Shown here: piece after piece, positions 26,692 to 34,399 of the stretch
How the letters are laid out: each line of letters opens with the position of its first letter
Position numbering within the stretch: the stretch's first letter is position 1
Source of the DNA: Thermoactinomyces daqus
GTDB taxonomy: Bacteria > Bacillota > Bacilli > Thermoactinomycetales > Thermoactinomycetaceae
DNA: 64,000 nt
Direction of reading: 5' to 3'
NCBI RefSeq assembly: GCF_000763315.1
Contig: NZ_JPST01000036.1
Span: forward strand, 26,277-90,276
The notes under the pieces: generated by a model
Told to the model about the DNA's origin: nothing
What the model saw: the letters and a program-made list of their open reading frames with translations, nothing else
Databases searched by the model: none
Position numbers and translations under genes: made by a program

Positions 26692-26724
26692 CCTTATATA
26701 TCAATGGTTTTAATTATCGCTGCA
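26692..26724. repeat. CCTTATRTATCAATGGTTT element, copy 1
   Basis: Shares CCTTAT-A/G-TATCAATGGTTT and a nearby ATCGC with the element at 28295-28320. Half-elements in reverse orientation lie at 25370 and 25584. Confidence 0.5.
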
Positions 26725-26768
26725 ATATTTATTTATTTTATAGTTATATTTTTTTTAGTTTATAATTC

Positions 26769-26820
26769 TTTTTTTTATTTATAGTTCAACCGTTTGAACT
26801 TTGACATGAACTTGTAACAA
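26769..26820 (-). promoter_or_regulatory. Iteron/palindrome element upstream of late operon (copy L)
   Basis: On the minus strand: two 12-base iteron-like units (AGTTCATGTCAA, AGTTCA-type), then the 6-4-6 palindrome GTTCAA-N4-TTGAAC (26784-26799), then A/T tracts with ATAAATAAA and TTATAAAC. It is an inverted copy of the element at 51142-51240. TTGAAC could be a -35 box reading left into terS and the late genes with an A/T-rich -10 about 19 bases on. It may be a promoter-operator, an origin, or both. Confidence 0.55.
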
Positions 26821-26857
26821 AAACAAAATCCCCGTCACCTGGCAAATGGCAACGGGG
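26818..26857 (-). terminator. Terminator of early leftward transcription
   Basis: Minus-strand stem CCCCGT/ACGGGG (26852-26857 with 26830-26835), 16-base loop, then ATTTTGTTTTTG. Placed right before the putative late control element, it would keep early transcripts out of the late operon. Confidence 0.6.
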
Positions 26858-26859
26858 AA

Positions 26860-27200
26860 CGTTCTCTTCTGGGAATGGTTCAATTCCATTCCAGCGTATA
26901 AACTTAGGTCAACCAAGAGTGGTCGACAGAGTTGGTCGCATGGACCTAACATTCACTTAAGGTTGGATTCTTTGACCCAACATAATGACAAGTGATTGCT
27001 TTGCAGCAATGCAAACATGTCGTCTTACTCAATTGCTTCTGTGCAATTGGGATGTTATTCAATGAAAGGGGAATGGGAAATGAAAAATGGTTTTACAACG
27101 TAAGTTCATGATTAATGAGAATTTAGGCAGGGCGACATTCCTGCATCTCCAATTTGATGGTGATGGCTGCCTGTTCCATCCTCTAAATTCTCATTTGAGT
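26860..27200 (-). ncRNA. Candidate structured non-coding RNA
   Basis: About 340 bases with no gene but six consecutive inverted repeats: GGAATGG/CCATTCC (26872-26892), TAGGTC/GACCTA (about 26906-26948), CACTT/AAGTG with an inner GTTGG/CCAAC (about 26953-26996), ATTGC/GCAAT (about 26997-27013), CAATTGC/GCAATTG (about 27029-27048), and a perfect 13-bp outer stem AATGAGAATTTAG/CTAAATTCTCATT (27114-27126 with 27183-27195) that closes an inner GGCAG/CTGCC and CATC/GATG. The intrinsic terminator at 26818-26857 follows on the minus strand, so that orientation is preferred. Confidence 0.45.
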
Positions 27201-27230
27201 TTGAGGAAAAAATAATTTTTCCCCTATAAT
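27201..27230 (+). promoter_or_regulatory. Possible plus-strand sigma-A promoter
   Basis: TTGAGG (27201-27206), 18-base spacer, TATAAT (27225-27230). The spacer itself holds a GGAAAAA/TTTTTCC hairpin and no plus-strand gene follows, so it could be fortuitous or drive an antisense RNA. Confidence 0.3.
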
Positions 27231-27286
27231 AACGCGAAAAAGTCCCGTAACTCATCATTTTTGTGTTTTTGAACAAAAAAAAACCA

Positions 27287-27829
27287 TCATACAAGCTGAG
27301 GAATTGTTTTAAGGTATTCCGTTTTGATCCGTTCTAATTCTTCCATCTGACCATATGGTATGGAAACAAATTCTGTGCCCAATCTTATATCAATCTTTTC
27401 GGGCAACTTATATGTATCCCACAACCACCTGCAATTGTCGATCAAATCCAATATATCCCCACTGCATCCAATCCCTAGATGGTACATTCCAACCTTTCTT
27501 TTTTCCAATTCTGGATTCAACTTTGCCTGGACAAAGAATTCAACAGCCAACGGTGGATAACCTAATGTGATTCCCAACAGTCTGTGGAATTCGGGTGAAT
27601 TTGCTTCTGTGTATTCAAGTTCTTTTTTGAACCGTTCCTTTTGCTCCTGATCTTGAAAAAAGACATAAGTTTCAGCACCAGGAATCAGAACAATCTTTTC
27701 AGTTTCTTGGCTGCTTATGTAAGGAAAGTTTTCTACAAGAAAAGGCAGTCTCTTTGCAAACTCTGATTCCAATGTTGTTCTGTAAATGGCCGGTTTCAAT
27801 CCTTGGATAAACATCTCAAAGAAATTCAT
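27287..27829 (-). CDS. Hypothetical phage protein (180 aa)
   Basis: Not recognised. Soluble mixed alpha/beta protein with MFIQGLKPAIYRTTLESEF at the start, GITLGYPPLAVEFFVQAKL in the middle and a GCSGDILDLIDNC stretch. No catalytic signature seen. ATG 27829 is preceded by AAGGAGGAA; the longer open frame upstream overlaps the preceding gene region. Last gene of the early block in transcription order. Confidence 0.6.
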   Translation of the reverse strand: MNFFEMFIQGLKPAIYRTTLESEFAKRLPFLVENFPYISSQETEKIVLIPGAETYVFFQDQEQKERFKKELEYTEANSPEFHRLLGITLGYPPLAVEFFVQAKLNPELEKRKVGMYHLGIGCSGDILDLIDNCRWLWDTYKLPEKIDIRLGTEFVSIPYGQMEELERIKTEYLKTIPQLV

Positions 27830-27889
27830 GTTATTCCTCCTTAGCGAAAAGAGAGAGGAACCAAAAAGTGGTTCCTCCCCCATTATAGT

Positions 27890-28054
27890 TTACCATTGTG
27901 GCGAGTCACACTCAGTGCAAACAATTTTTCCGCCGTCTGTCCAGACTAATTTCTCAGCACCACAAACTCTACATCGACCTTTAACTTCCCTGCCAGTTGG
28001 GACAATCCCAAAAGCGACAATCAAATTTTCCATCTCCAATTTCTCTTTTTCCAT
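27890..28054 (-). CDS. Small zinc-ribbon protein (54 aa)
   Basis: Short protein with two CxxC knuckles (CRVCGAEKL ... CTECDSPQW) spaced about 16 residues, a rubredoxin-like zinc ribbon. ATG 28054 follows AGGGAGG. Such tiny ribbons are often nucleic-acid-binding or regulatory in phages; the role here is unknown. Confidence 0.6.
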   Translation of the reverse strand: MEKEKLEMENLIVAFGIVPTGREVKGRCRVCGAEKLVWTDGGKIVCTECDSPQW

Positions 28055-28201
28055 CGGGCATTCCTCCCTGAAAATTTGAAAATTTTGATGTCTGGAAGTT
28101 GGAATGTTGGTGGAAAAAGATTTTGTTGTTATATTTTGAATATTTCCATTTCTTATTTTCATTATATTCAATTTCTGTAATTTGTTCAATATGTCTAACA
28201 C

Positions 28202-28499
28202 TTATTTTTCAGAAAATTTTCCGCCCGGAATTTTGACCTTATGTTATGAGCAACAATGATTAAATTTCACAAACTCATGAAAAGCACTTCCAGGCCTTAT
28301 GTATCAATGGTTTCAGCGATTTTATCCTCTTCCAACCACCCATCTAAAATCCTCTGTAAGCAAAGTTTGTGAAAAAGAGAAAAATGGCGGAATCACTTGC
28401 CATTCCTGAGGTTTCACGATCACGACAATTTTGCAGGTGTCATAGGTATCTGGATTTAAAAGTTGCCTTAGAAAGGCGTATAGAAGGCCATTTTGAACA
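28202..28499. other. Non-coding stretch with long-range inverted repeat and element copy 2
   Basis: No credible gene. An 11-bp inverted repeat TTTCACAAACT/AGTTTGTGAAA (28265-28275 with 28364-28374) encloses the second CCTTATRTATCAATGGTTT element (28295-28320). Could be a regulatory leader or recombination/replication site. Confidence 0.5.
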
Positions 28500-28536
28500 A
28501 AAAAATTGCTGGCAGTTCCATCAAGGAACCACCAGC
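28494..28536 (-). terminator. Intrinsic terminator
   Basis: Minus-strand stem GCTGG-x2-GTTCC/GGAAC-x2-CCAGC (28508-28536) followed by seven T; one base past the stop codon of the next gene. Confidence 0.75.
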
Positions 28537-28537
28537 G

Positions 28538-28930
28538 TTAAAAGTTAAACATGGGTACGTATACGTTTTTTGCGTGGCCTTCATAAGGTATCTTAAATTG
28601 TTCAATCAACTGTTCCTTAACAAGTATTTCATTCAATTTTGCAATTCGTGAACGGTGAACCCCTGTGTTTTTAGTAATTTGATCCATGGAAGGAAAAGCA
28701 CAACCTTCCAATTCATGACCTGGAATTCTGCAGACCATTGACAGATAAAACATATAAAGGACAATAGCATCCCGTGCATCTGACTTTTTGTACTTTTTCA
28801 GCATGGCTGGCAATTTCTTTTGATAAGCAAAAAGCGGGAACATCCCAAATTTGATGTCCCCACATTCTAACTTCTTTCTTTGCTCTTCTGATTTCTTCAC
28901 GGATTGTTTAATCAAATCCATCTTTTTCAT
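28538..28930 (-). CDS. Winged-helix DNA-binding protein (replication-initiator-like HTH_36)
   Basis: 130 aa. The C-terminal half contains CAFPSMDQITKNTGVHRSRI followed by LNEILVKEQLIEQF, a winged helix as in helix_turn_helix_36 and the N-terminal domains of phage replication initiators. The first half (RDAIVLYMFYLSMV) is helical. It could be a regulator or a short initiation protein; the DnaD-type C-terminal domain is absent. AAAGGGG precedes ATG 28930. Confidence 0.65.
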   Translation of the reverse strand: MKKMDLIKQSVKKSEEQRKKLECGDIKFGMFPLFAYQKKLPAMLKKYKKSDARDAIVLYMFYLSMVCRIPGHELEGCAFPSMDQITKNTGVHRSRIAKLNEILVKEQLIEQFKIPYEGHAKNVYVPMFNF

Positions 28931-28933
28931 TTT

Positions 28934-29821
28934 TCATTCCCCTTTGTTTAAATCTTCAATTCGATAAGTTTTTACTGGTCGATTTTCATTCAGTTTTTCG
29001 ATTTCCTTAATCCTCATTTCCTCTCTCAATTTGCGAAGTGACTTTTGCCCAACCGTTCCATGATCAACTTCCAGATCTCCCAAATAGTGCATCCATTGTT
29101 CAAACGATATGGTTTCAACATCATTGTGTGGTTTCCAATTTGGAGATAAAACCCGGTTTTCTTGCCAACTTCTTTCTTCCCGTCTTTCACTTATTCCGAA
29201 TAGTTCTGATTGTGTCAATTTCGATCCTGTTTCCCGTTCCCGTTTCAAAGAAACCTTGTGCAATACCTTGCAATGGTTACTGCAAAATTTTGTTCTTCGA
29301 TCAAAACCACCTTTGCCAACATAGAACACATTGGAACAACGATAAAATTCACACGTTTTGAGATCCTTCAAAATTCGTTCTGCTTTCTTCTCAGTAACCA
29401 AACCAACATCCACATAACCTTTCATCAATTCCTTAATCTCATCAATTGTGGTTCCCTTGTTTTGTTGTTTAACTTCTTCAATCAAACTGTTATATTCCAA
29501 TTCTTCAAGCTGTACTAATTTATTTTCAAAATATTTTGCTAATAAATATTCATCTAAATGAATAATCAAATTTCCAAGTTCCTGCAGTGTGGTGATTCCT
29601 GAAGTTCGTTTCCTGAACTTTGGAATTGCTGCATTGACATTTCTGTTTTGTGGAAGTTCTGCAGGTGGAAGTTGATCGAAATGCTGTAGATAAGAATCAA
29701 CTGTTTCTTCAATTGCAGTCAAAAGAAATTCCATCGAAATTTCATGATCCTGCACCTTTTGCTTTAAACGATTGCAGGTTTCATTGTATTGGTCGATCAC
29801 TTGTTGATTCGTCAGATTCAT
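28934..29821 (-). CDS. Hypothetical phage protein with Cys-cluster zinc finger
   Basis: 295 aa, not recognised. A long helical N-terminal half (LLTAIEETVDSYLQHFDQLPP...), then CEFYRCSNVFYVGKGG-x7-CSNHCKV, a four-cysteine zinc-finger-like block near residue 170, and a basic RERETGS region and charged C-terminus. The cysteine block resembles CGNR-type or rearranged zinc fingers. A DNA- or RNA-binding role is plausible but unproven. Ends four bases before the winged-helix gene. Confidence 0.6.
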   Translation of the reverse strand: MNLTNQQVIDQYNETCNRLKQKVQDHEISMEFLLTAIEETVDSYLQHFDQLPPAELPQNRNVNAAIPKFRKRTSGITTLQELGNLIIHLDEYLLAKYFENKLVQLEELEYNSLIEEVKQQNKGTTIDEIKELMKGYVDVGLVTEKKAERILKDLKTCEFYRCSNVFYVGKGGFDRRTKFCSNHCKVLHKVSLKRERETGSKLTQSELFGISERREERSWQENRVLSPNWKPHNDVETISFEQWMHYLGDLEVDHGTVGQKSLRKLREEMRIKEIEKLNENRPVKTYRIEDLNKGE

Positions 29822-29859
29822 TCAACATCAACCCTTTCATTAAACTTTTGAACTACAAA

Positions 29860-30372
29860 TTAACTAACTTCTTCAATTTCTTCATCAAAATCAATACTAA
29901 TAGGAAACCATACATAATCATCTGCGTTCAGTTCATAAACTAATTTATTTCCCCAAGGGAAAAATGGTTTTGGCTCACAACCGTCAACAAGAAATTGCAA
30001 ATCATGTTTTTTCATTATTGTGAATAATGGTTGTTTAGTGGTTAGACCATTTACCCACAAGATTCTAACATCTTGTTTAAGATAGGAATTTACCTGGTAT
30101 GTTTTAATCCTGAACACTTGTTGCATTTCACGGTTGAATTTCACTTCCAAAGGAACACCATTCACAAGAAAATCCGCTTTTGTGGTTACTCTCTTCTGTA
30201 CCTTTCCTGTGTTATCCGTCCCGTTGTCCTTAATGGTTAATTCAATTCCAAATTTATTAAATATGTGATTTGCGTAAGCATCAACAATTTTCCGTTCAAT
30301 CATAGTACATTCAAAAATATCTTTCTTAAATTGTTCAGGTGTGCGATTGTCCATCCGATATGCTAAACTCAT
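29860..30372 (-). CDS. Putative PD-(D/E)XK nuclease-fold protein
   Basis: 170 aa. The TTKADFLVNGVPLEVKFNREM block has Asp, then Glu-x-Lys on the next strand, the PD-(D/E)XK catalytic core, followed by an alpha/beta RIKTYQVNSYLKQDVRILWVNG section. It may be a restriction-like or replication nuclease. It is the next gene after a C5 methyltransferase, raising the possibility of a restriction-modification pair, but a terminator lies between them. The start has the unusual GGGGGAATGGAGAC leader directly ahead of ATG. Confidence 0.55.
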   Translation of the reverse strand: MSLAYRMDNRTPEQFKKDIFECTMIERKIVDAYANHIFNKFGIELTIKDNGTDNTGKVQKRVTTKADFLVNGVPLEVKFNREMQQVFRIKTYQVNSYLKQDVRILWVNGLTTKQPLFTIMKKHDLQFLVDGCEPKPFFPWGNKLVYELNADDYVWFPISIDFDEEIEEVS

Positions 30373-30401
30373 GTCTCCATTCCCCCATTTGTTTTTGGAA
30401 A

Positions 30402-30430
30402 TAAAAAAGGACTAGGAAAAATCCTAGTCC
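30402..30430 (-). terminator. Intrinsic terminator after methyltransferase
   Basis: Perfect 9-bp stem GGACTAGGA/TCCTAGTCC (30409-30417 with 30422-30430), 4-base loop, then TTTTTTAT on the minus strand. Confidence 0.8.
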
Positions 30431-30436
30431 CTCAAT

Positions 30437-31714
30437 TCATTTCAAATATCCATTTACGATAACTTTTCCAAGTTCTCCAATAACGTTCACAGTGACAGCA
30501 TTACCTGCCATTTTGTAAAGTTGTGAATCTGAAATCCCTTCACCCTTTAATTTGTGGTAAAACTCATCGGGAAACCCTTGTAGTCTGAAACATTCAAGTG
30601 GTGTTAATTTTCTTATCCTGTAAATTGGGAAGTGACCAATGGCAATTCCATGCCTATCAATTGCAGTTAATGTAAAAGCAGGTTCCCCATCTTCTTTGAA
30701 CCTTCTTCCGTTTTGTCTTTTGTTTAATCTATCTGGTGTTAAAACCGGACGAACTTCTAACACATGTGTTCTTCTTCCTTTTCCAATTGAACCAGGACCA
30801 ATACCCTTTCCATAACTAGCATCAACGCAATATGAAATTCCATAGCCATCTGAAAATTGTTGTGGTTCAATTATCTTTTCCCTGTGACCACCACCCATTG
30901 TGGTTAAGGTTGGACAAATACCAGTTGGATCATAAACACGTTTAACACAATCAGCACCTTTCATTTCCAAGTGTCCAACCATTTTCAAATCATTTGCAGG
31001 TGCTTGATATTTTTCGTTCAGTTTTTCAAGCAATTTTTTGGCCTTTTCTTCTTTGATGTAATATTTTTCAGCAACATTTTCTTCAAGAACGTCAATCAAT
31101 TTTGTGGCCACTTCATTGTTTGATGGAAATGGAAAGTTAAAAGTTTTCAATCCAAGTTTGTTCAATCGTTTCTTTGCTTTTGCAACCGAATTGTTTCCAA
31201 CCACTTTATAAGGTTCTGTTTTTCCATCCAAAATTCCAATGATGAATATCCGTTCCCTGTTTTGTGGAACACCAAAATATTTACTGTTCAAAACTTCAAA
31301 ATCAACTGCATATCCAAGTTCAGAAAGTGTTTGAATGATGACTTCCAACGTTCTTCCTTTGTCGTGGCTCACCAAACCTTTCACATTTTCCAACAACAAA
31401 ACTTTAGGTTTCTTTTCTGCTGCAATTCGTGCAACTTCAAAGAATAAGGTTCCCCTGGTGTCTTCAAACCCTTTCCTTTTTCCTGCGATACTGAATGCTT
31501 GACACGGAAAACCTCCAACTAGCAAATCATGATTGGGAATTTCAGTAGCATCAATTTTTGTTATGTCCCCGTGCGGTTTGATTCCATGAACAATTTCAAA
31601 GGACTTAGCAGTTTTTTGGTCAATTTCTGAAGCAAAAACACATTCACCTCCAAGTTTGTTCAATGCAGTTTCAAAACCACCAATTCCAGAAAACAAAGAA
31701 GCATATTTGAACAT
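30437..31714 (-). CDS. dcm: DNA (cytosine-5) methyltransferase
   Basis: 425 aa. Conserved motifs in order: I SLFSGIGGFETAL (SAM site), IV LLVGGFPCQAFSIAGKRKGFEDTRG with the catalytic PCQ cysteine, VI LLENVKGL (ENV), VIII FGVPQNRERIFIIG (QxRxR), a variable target-recognition region with GPGSIGKGRR, IX TPLECFRLQGFP, and X MAGNAVTVNVIGEL. It methylates C5 of cytosine in a short target, protecting phage DNA. ATG 31714 follows the GGGGGAATGGAA leader. The target sequence cannot be read from the protein. Confidence 0.92.
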   Translation of the reverse strand: MFKYASLFSGIGGFETALNKLGGECVFASEIDQKTAKSFEIVHGIKPHGDITKIDATEIPNHDLLVGGFPCQAFSIAGKRKGFEDTRGTLFFEVARIAAEKKPKVLLLENVKGLVSHDKGRTLEVIIQTLSELGYAVDFEVLNSKYFGVPQNRERIFIIGILDGKTEPYKVVGNNSVAKAKKRLNKLGLKTFNFPFPSNNEVATKLIDVLEENVAEKYYIKEEKAKKLLEKLNEKYQAPANDLKMVGHLEMKGADCVKRVYDPTGICPTLTTMGGGHREKIIEPQQFSDGYGISYCVDASYGKGIGPGSIGKGRRTHVLEVRPVLTPDRLNKRQNGRRFKEDGEPAFTLTAIDRHGIAIGHFPIYRIRKLTPLECFRLQGFPDEFYHKLKGEGISDSQLYKMAGNAVTVNVIGELGKVIVNGYLK

Positions 31715-31741
31715 TTCCATTCCCCCATTGTTTTGTGGAAT

Positions 31742-31773
31742 AAAAAAGACCACCAACATCAACTGCTGGTGGT
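31742..31773 (-). terminator. Intrinsic terminator
   Basis: 7-bp stem ACCACCA/TGGTGGT (31749-31755 with 31767-31773) and six T on the minus strand; follows the small gene at 31790. Confidence 0.7.
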
Positions 31774-31789
31774 TAATCAAACCAAAATT

Positions 31790-31996
31790 CTATTTTTCCA
31801 AATCCATTTCAATAAATCTTCTTGGTATCTTCTCCCCAGGATAATCAGGGTCATGTTCAAAAATCACGTCAACCCATCCCCAACCTTTTTGGGGCGATGG
31901 TCCAATCCTGACAACCTTTCCGATTAGTCCTTTAAACTTTGGATCAGCGTGTCTTGCGTCCTTACGAACTTTTACCTTGTTTCCACGTTTGAACAT
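31790..31996 (-). CDS. Small KOW/SH3-like protein (68 aa)
   Basis: Basic beta-rich protein: RGNKVKVRKDARHADPKFKG, GKVVRIGP, WVDVIFEHDP. The spacing of strands resembles KOW/SH3-like nucleic-acid-binding or ribosome-associated domains found as small phage proteins. A GGAGGAAT site lies ahead of ATG 31996. Function unknown. Confidence 0.55.
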   Translation of the reverse strand: MFKRGNKVKVRKDARHADPKFKGLIGKVVRIGPSPQKGWGWVDVIFEHDPDYPGEKIPRRFIEMDLEK

Positions 31997-32038
31997 TTCG
32001 TCATTCCTCCAATTTGTATAATTAGTTTAATTTCTACA

Positions 32039-32221
32039 TCACGAATTGAAGTGCTGCTTTGCCAATTCCAGCACTTCCTTTTTGTGATGAACCAATTCAG
32101 TTTTAACCAATCTTCCCTTCTTAAACAATTTCACTTCCCAATGATTCCCGTGACGTTTTGCGTTAATGCTTTTTCCTTCAATCGTTTCAATATAAGCAGT
32201 TCTGGGGTTCAAGTTAATCAT
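32039..32221 (-). CDS. Small hypothetical protein (60 aa)
   Basis: Basic beta-rich protein (PRTAYIETIEGKSINAKRHGNHWEVKLFKKG) with a short C-terminal helix. ATG 32221 is preceded by AAAGGGGGAATTGAA; the longer frame starts inside the upstream gene. It overlaps that gene's stop by four bases, so the two are coupled. Confidence 0.55.
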   Translation of the reverse strand: MINLNPRTAYIETIEGKSINAKRHGNHWEVKLFKKGRLVKTELVHHKKEVLELAKQHFNS

Positions 32222-32589
32222 TTCAATTCCCCCTTTAATTGTGCAATCCACATACCTTGTTCATATGGAAAAACTTCTTTCAATTTAGCAACAAATTTCA
32301 TAGCTTCTTCATCTGAGGTGAAAACAATAGCTTCATTAGCATTGAATGAATAGATAACTTGAAGCGTTCTTTCATCAATTCCAGCATAATAAACAATTTC
32401 GTCAAGTGTGATCTTTGTTAGAACAAAACCACCAACTTCACCATCTTCCATTTCTTCCTTCATAATTCTTGTTTGCAAGTGCTTATAATCTTCCTTTAGG
32501 TTAGATTCAGCAATTTTTGCATTCTCAATTTCTTCAAATTCATCCCAATCCTGCCATTCGCCATGTAAGTAAATTTGAAGGATATACAA
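32218..32589 (-). CDS. Hypothetical phage protein (123 aa)
   Basis: Not recognised. Acidic alpha/beta protein: WQDWDEFEEIENAKIAESNL, then VYYAGIDERTLQVIYSFNANE. A TTG start (32589) is used, nine bases after GGGAGG; the nearby ATG is out of frame. Four-base overlap with the following small gene. Confidence 0.55.
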   Translation of the reverse strand: MYILQIYLHGEWQDWDEFEEIENAKIAESNLKEDYKHLQTRIMKEEMEDGEVGGFVLTKITLDEIVYYAGIDERTLQVIYSFNANEAIVFTSDEEAMKFVAKLKEVFPYEQGMWIAQLKGELK

Positions 32590-32603
32590 TTTTCATTTCC
32601 TCC

Positions 32604-33080
32604 CTAATTTCTTTTTATTTTTCCAATCATTCTGATAACCAACTCATCATCACCCGGTTTTCCTGATCCGCACAATATAGTTCTAAGACCTTCAATTGCC
32701 CATCTAGCAGGATACCCGGGAAGATCAACAATTCGTGACCACCAATATGTTGCTTCTTCTTTACTGAATCTTTCAACCCGTAAAGCAATCAATTCTGCAC
32801 GTTTTCTATCCTGCAAACGTTGTTGTAACTTCATAATTAAAGCCAAATGATAAAATGATTTCTCTGTAATGTTCATCTTCTGCCCTGGTACAATTTTACT
32901 TTGCAATTCTGCGGGTGCACCGTAATCATCCGTCTCATATGAAATAATTCGTTTGATAACAGGGAGGCAAGCAGATAGATTAGTTCCATAGATACTACAT
33001 TTGTTTGTTTGATTGTTCCTTTTCTCAGTCAGCGTGAGAGTAAGACCGTTTTTGGTGCTTTTGGATACTGTTAAAAGCAC
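32604..33080 (-). CDS. Hypothetical phage protein (158 aa)
   Basis: Not recognised. The N-terminal half is beta-rich, the C-terminal half helical with EATYWWSRIVDLPGYPARWAIEGLRTILCG, which looks like a small DNA- or protein-binding helical bundle. Start GTG 33080 sits nine bases after AAGGGG. Part of the early run between two terminators. Confidence 0.55.
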   Translation of the reverse strand: MLLTVSKSTKNGLTLTLTEKRNNQTNKCSIYGTNLSACLPVIKRIISYETDDYGAPAELQSKIVPGQKMNITEKSFYHLALIMKLQQRLQDRKRAELIALRVERFSKEEATYWWSRIVDLPGYPARWAIEGLRTILCGSGKPGDDELVIRMIGKIKRN

Positions 33081-33109
33081 AACTCATTTCCCCTTTCCTT
33101 GAGAAATTA

Positions 33110-33137
33110 AAAAGGACCGGTAATTGGTTTCTGGTCC
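33110..33137 (-). terminator. Intrinsic terminator
   Basis: 5-bp stem GGACC/GGTCC extended by ACCAATTACC pairing in the loop, then TTTTTAATTT on the minus strand. Confidence 0.6.
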
Positions 33138-33139
33138 AA

Positions 33140-33577
33140 TCACTTCAAAGATTTAATTGCTTTAATCAAATCATTCTTTGTATCTTCAACTTTCCGTTCG
33201 GAAAAACCGTGAAAAGTCATTTCCCATAAACTGTGACTAACAATTTCAGCAGGTGAAAACCGTTTTAATGAATCTTCTGATACCTGCATTCCCAACCATT
33301 CATTCCAGGGTGTAAAGGATGGAACGAAAAATTCCCCATTGATCAAATGGGAGACTGCAATAAATTCCCCACCATCAATGAAATTTTTCGCATATCCAAC
33401 AACAATTTCCCCTTCAACTTCTTCAGGTTCCATTTCATTCAAACGATTGAACACATTCTCAAATCCAAAAAATGATTTATTCCAATCTTCTTCATATTCA
33501 ACTTGTAGAACTTCTGCAACTTCATTCCAAGAAACACGATCAACCAACTCTTTGAATTTCACGTTTTTCATGTCCAT
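33140..33577 (-). CDS. DUF6557-like phage protein, paralogue A
   Basis: 145 aa. It shares with the gene at 33805-34266 the order FKELVDRVSWNEV / FKDYILGVGFDEI at the start, a central metal-free beta region, then FTPWNEWLGMQVSED...LWEMTFHGFSERK. The pair therefore arose by duplication within the phage. This matches a family of phage proteins of unknown function (DUF6557, from memory). The start follows the GGGGGAATGGAGAC leader. Confidence 0.6.
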   Translation of the reverse strand: MDMKNVKFKELVDRVSWNEVAEVLQVEYEEDWNKSFFGFENVFNRLNEMEPEEVEGEIVVGYAKNFIDGGEFIAVSHLINGEFFVPSFTPWNEWLGMQVSEDSLKRFSPAEIVSHSLWEMTFHGFSERKVEDTKNDLIKAIKSLK

Positions 33578-33604
33578 GTCTCCATTCCCCCAAGAACAGT
33601 TTTA

Positions 33605-33808
33605 TTAATCGCTTGAATCCCAACTGTGGATCAAAACGTTCCCTTCAACCTTATGGAAACCGTAAGGATCAATAAAAGGATATACTTCACTGTTCCAATA
33701 TTCTTCAATAATTTCATTTTCATCAAATCCTTCATGTCCTTCAATTTCAATAGCACGTTCGTGAAAACCATATCTTGAACTTTTGTGTTCTTTCACTTTA
33801 AATTTCAT
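33605..33808 (-). CDS. Hypothetical phage protein (67 aa)
   Basis: Small acidic protein (KFKVKEHKSSRYGFHERAIEIEG, DENEIIEEYWNSEVYPFIDPYG) sandwiched between the two DUF6557-like paralogues. ATG 33808 overlaps the upstream stop by four bases, and the GGGGGAATGGAGA leader doubles as the end of that gene. Confidence 0.55.
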   Translation of the reverse strand: MKFKVKEHKSSRYGFHERAIEIEGHEGFDENEIIEEYWNSEVYPFIDPYGFHKVEGNVLIHSWDSSD

Positions 33809-34266
33809 TCTCCATTCCCCCATTCGCCGGGCAACCGGCCAAAGATTTTCATGTAGTTGTTTTTTATTTGTCGTGGCGAAAATCCGTACTCCGTCATTTC
33901 AAACATCACCATGAAAACCACGTCAGCAGCATCAAAATCTTCATCATCAATATCTTGAACTTCCATTCCCAAAACTTCTTCCCAAGGTATGAAATCAAAA
34001 CTTGATGTCTGGCCATTGTTATAAACGATAATTGGTTCAACTTCAACAAATTCTGCATCTTCGTTTTCATCAAGAATTGTAAAATCAAATTCGATCACGG
34101 CATCTGTTTCTTTTGGTTTCATTGCCTTCATGATCTGATGAGCAATCGAAAATCCTTTTGTGTAGCTGTCGATCTTTTCAGGTTCAAGTTCAAAGTTTTC
34201 TTCAATCCGTTCCTTTATTTCATCAAAACCAACACCCAAAATGTAATCTTTGAATTTCATTTTCAT
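33805..34266 (-). CDS. DUF6557-like phage protein, paralogue B
   Basis: 153 aa, paralogue of the gene at 33140-33577: FIPWEEVLGMEVQDIDDEDFDAADVVFMVMFEMTEYGFSPRQ aligns to that gene's FTPWNEWLGM...WEMTFHGFSERK. First gene behind early promoter P1 (34290-34318). Function unknown. Confidence 0.6.
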   Translation of the reverse strand: MKMKFKDYILGVGFDEIKERIEENFELEPEKIDSYTKGFSIAHQIMKAMKPKETDAVIEFDFTILDENEDAEFVEVEPIIVYNNGQTSSFDFIPWEEVLGMEVQDIDDEDFDAADVVFMVMFEMTEYGFSPRQIKNNYMKIFGRLPGEWGNGE

Positions 34267-34289
34267 GTTCTCCTTTCTTTTTCCCCTTC

Positions 34290-34318
34290 ACTATATATAT
34301 GGGGAACGTTTTACTCAA
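34290..34318 (-). promoter_or_regulatory. Early promoter P1 of a four-copy family
   Basis: Minus strand: -35 TTGAGT (34313-34318), 17-base spacer holding AACGTTCCCCATATA, -10 TATAGT (34290-34295); TTATGTCACC lies just upstream of the -35. Near-identical copies at 41735, 45912 and 51059. Confidence 0.85.
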
Positions 34319-34399
34319 AGGTGACATAAGGGAAAACTTTTTTCTCATTAATTTTTGGTGTAAAATATTCCTGATTAATCCGAATTGGGGGAATGGAAA

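Noticed and set aside
27112-27294. 60-codon minus-strand open frame
   Set aside because: TTG start inside the neighbouring gene, no ribosome site, low-complexity protein; the DNA is better explained by the 13-bp hairpin of the candidate RNA.
28252-28371. 39-codon plus-strand frame near 28.3 kb
   Set aside because: No ribosome site, lies across an inverted repeat and the repeated element.
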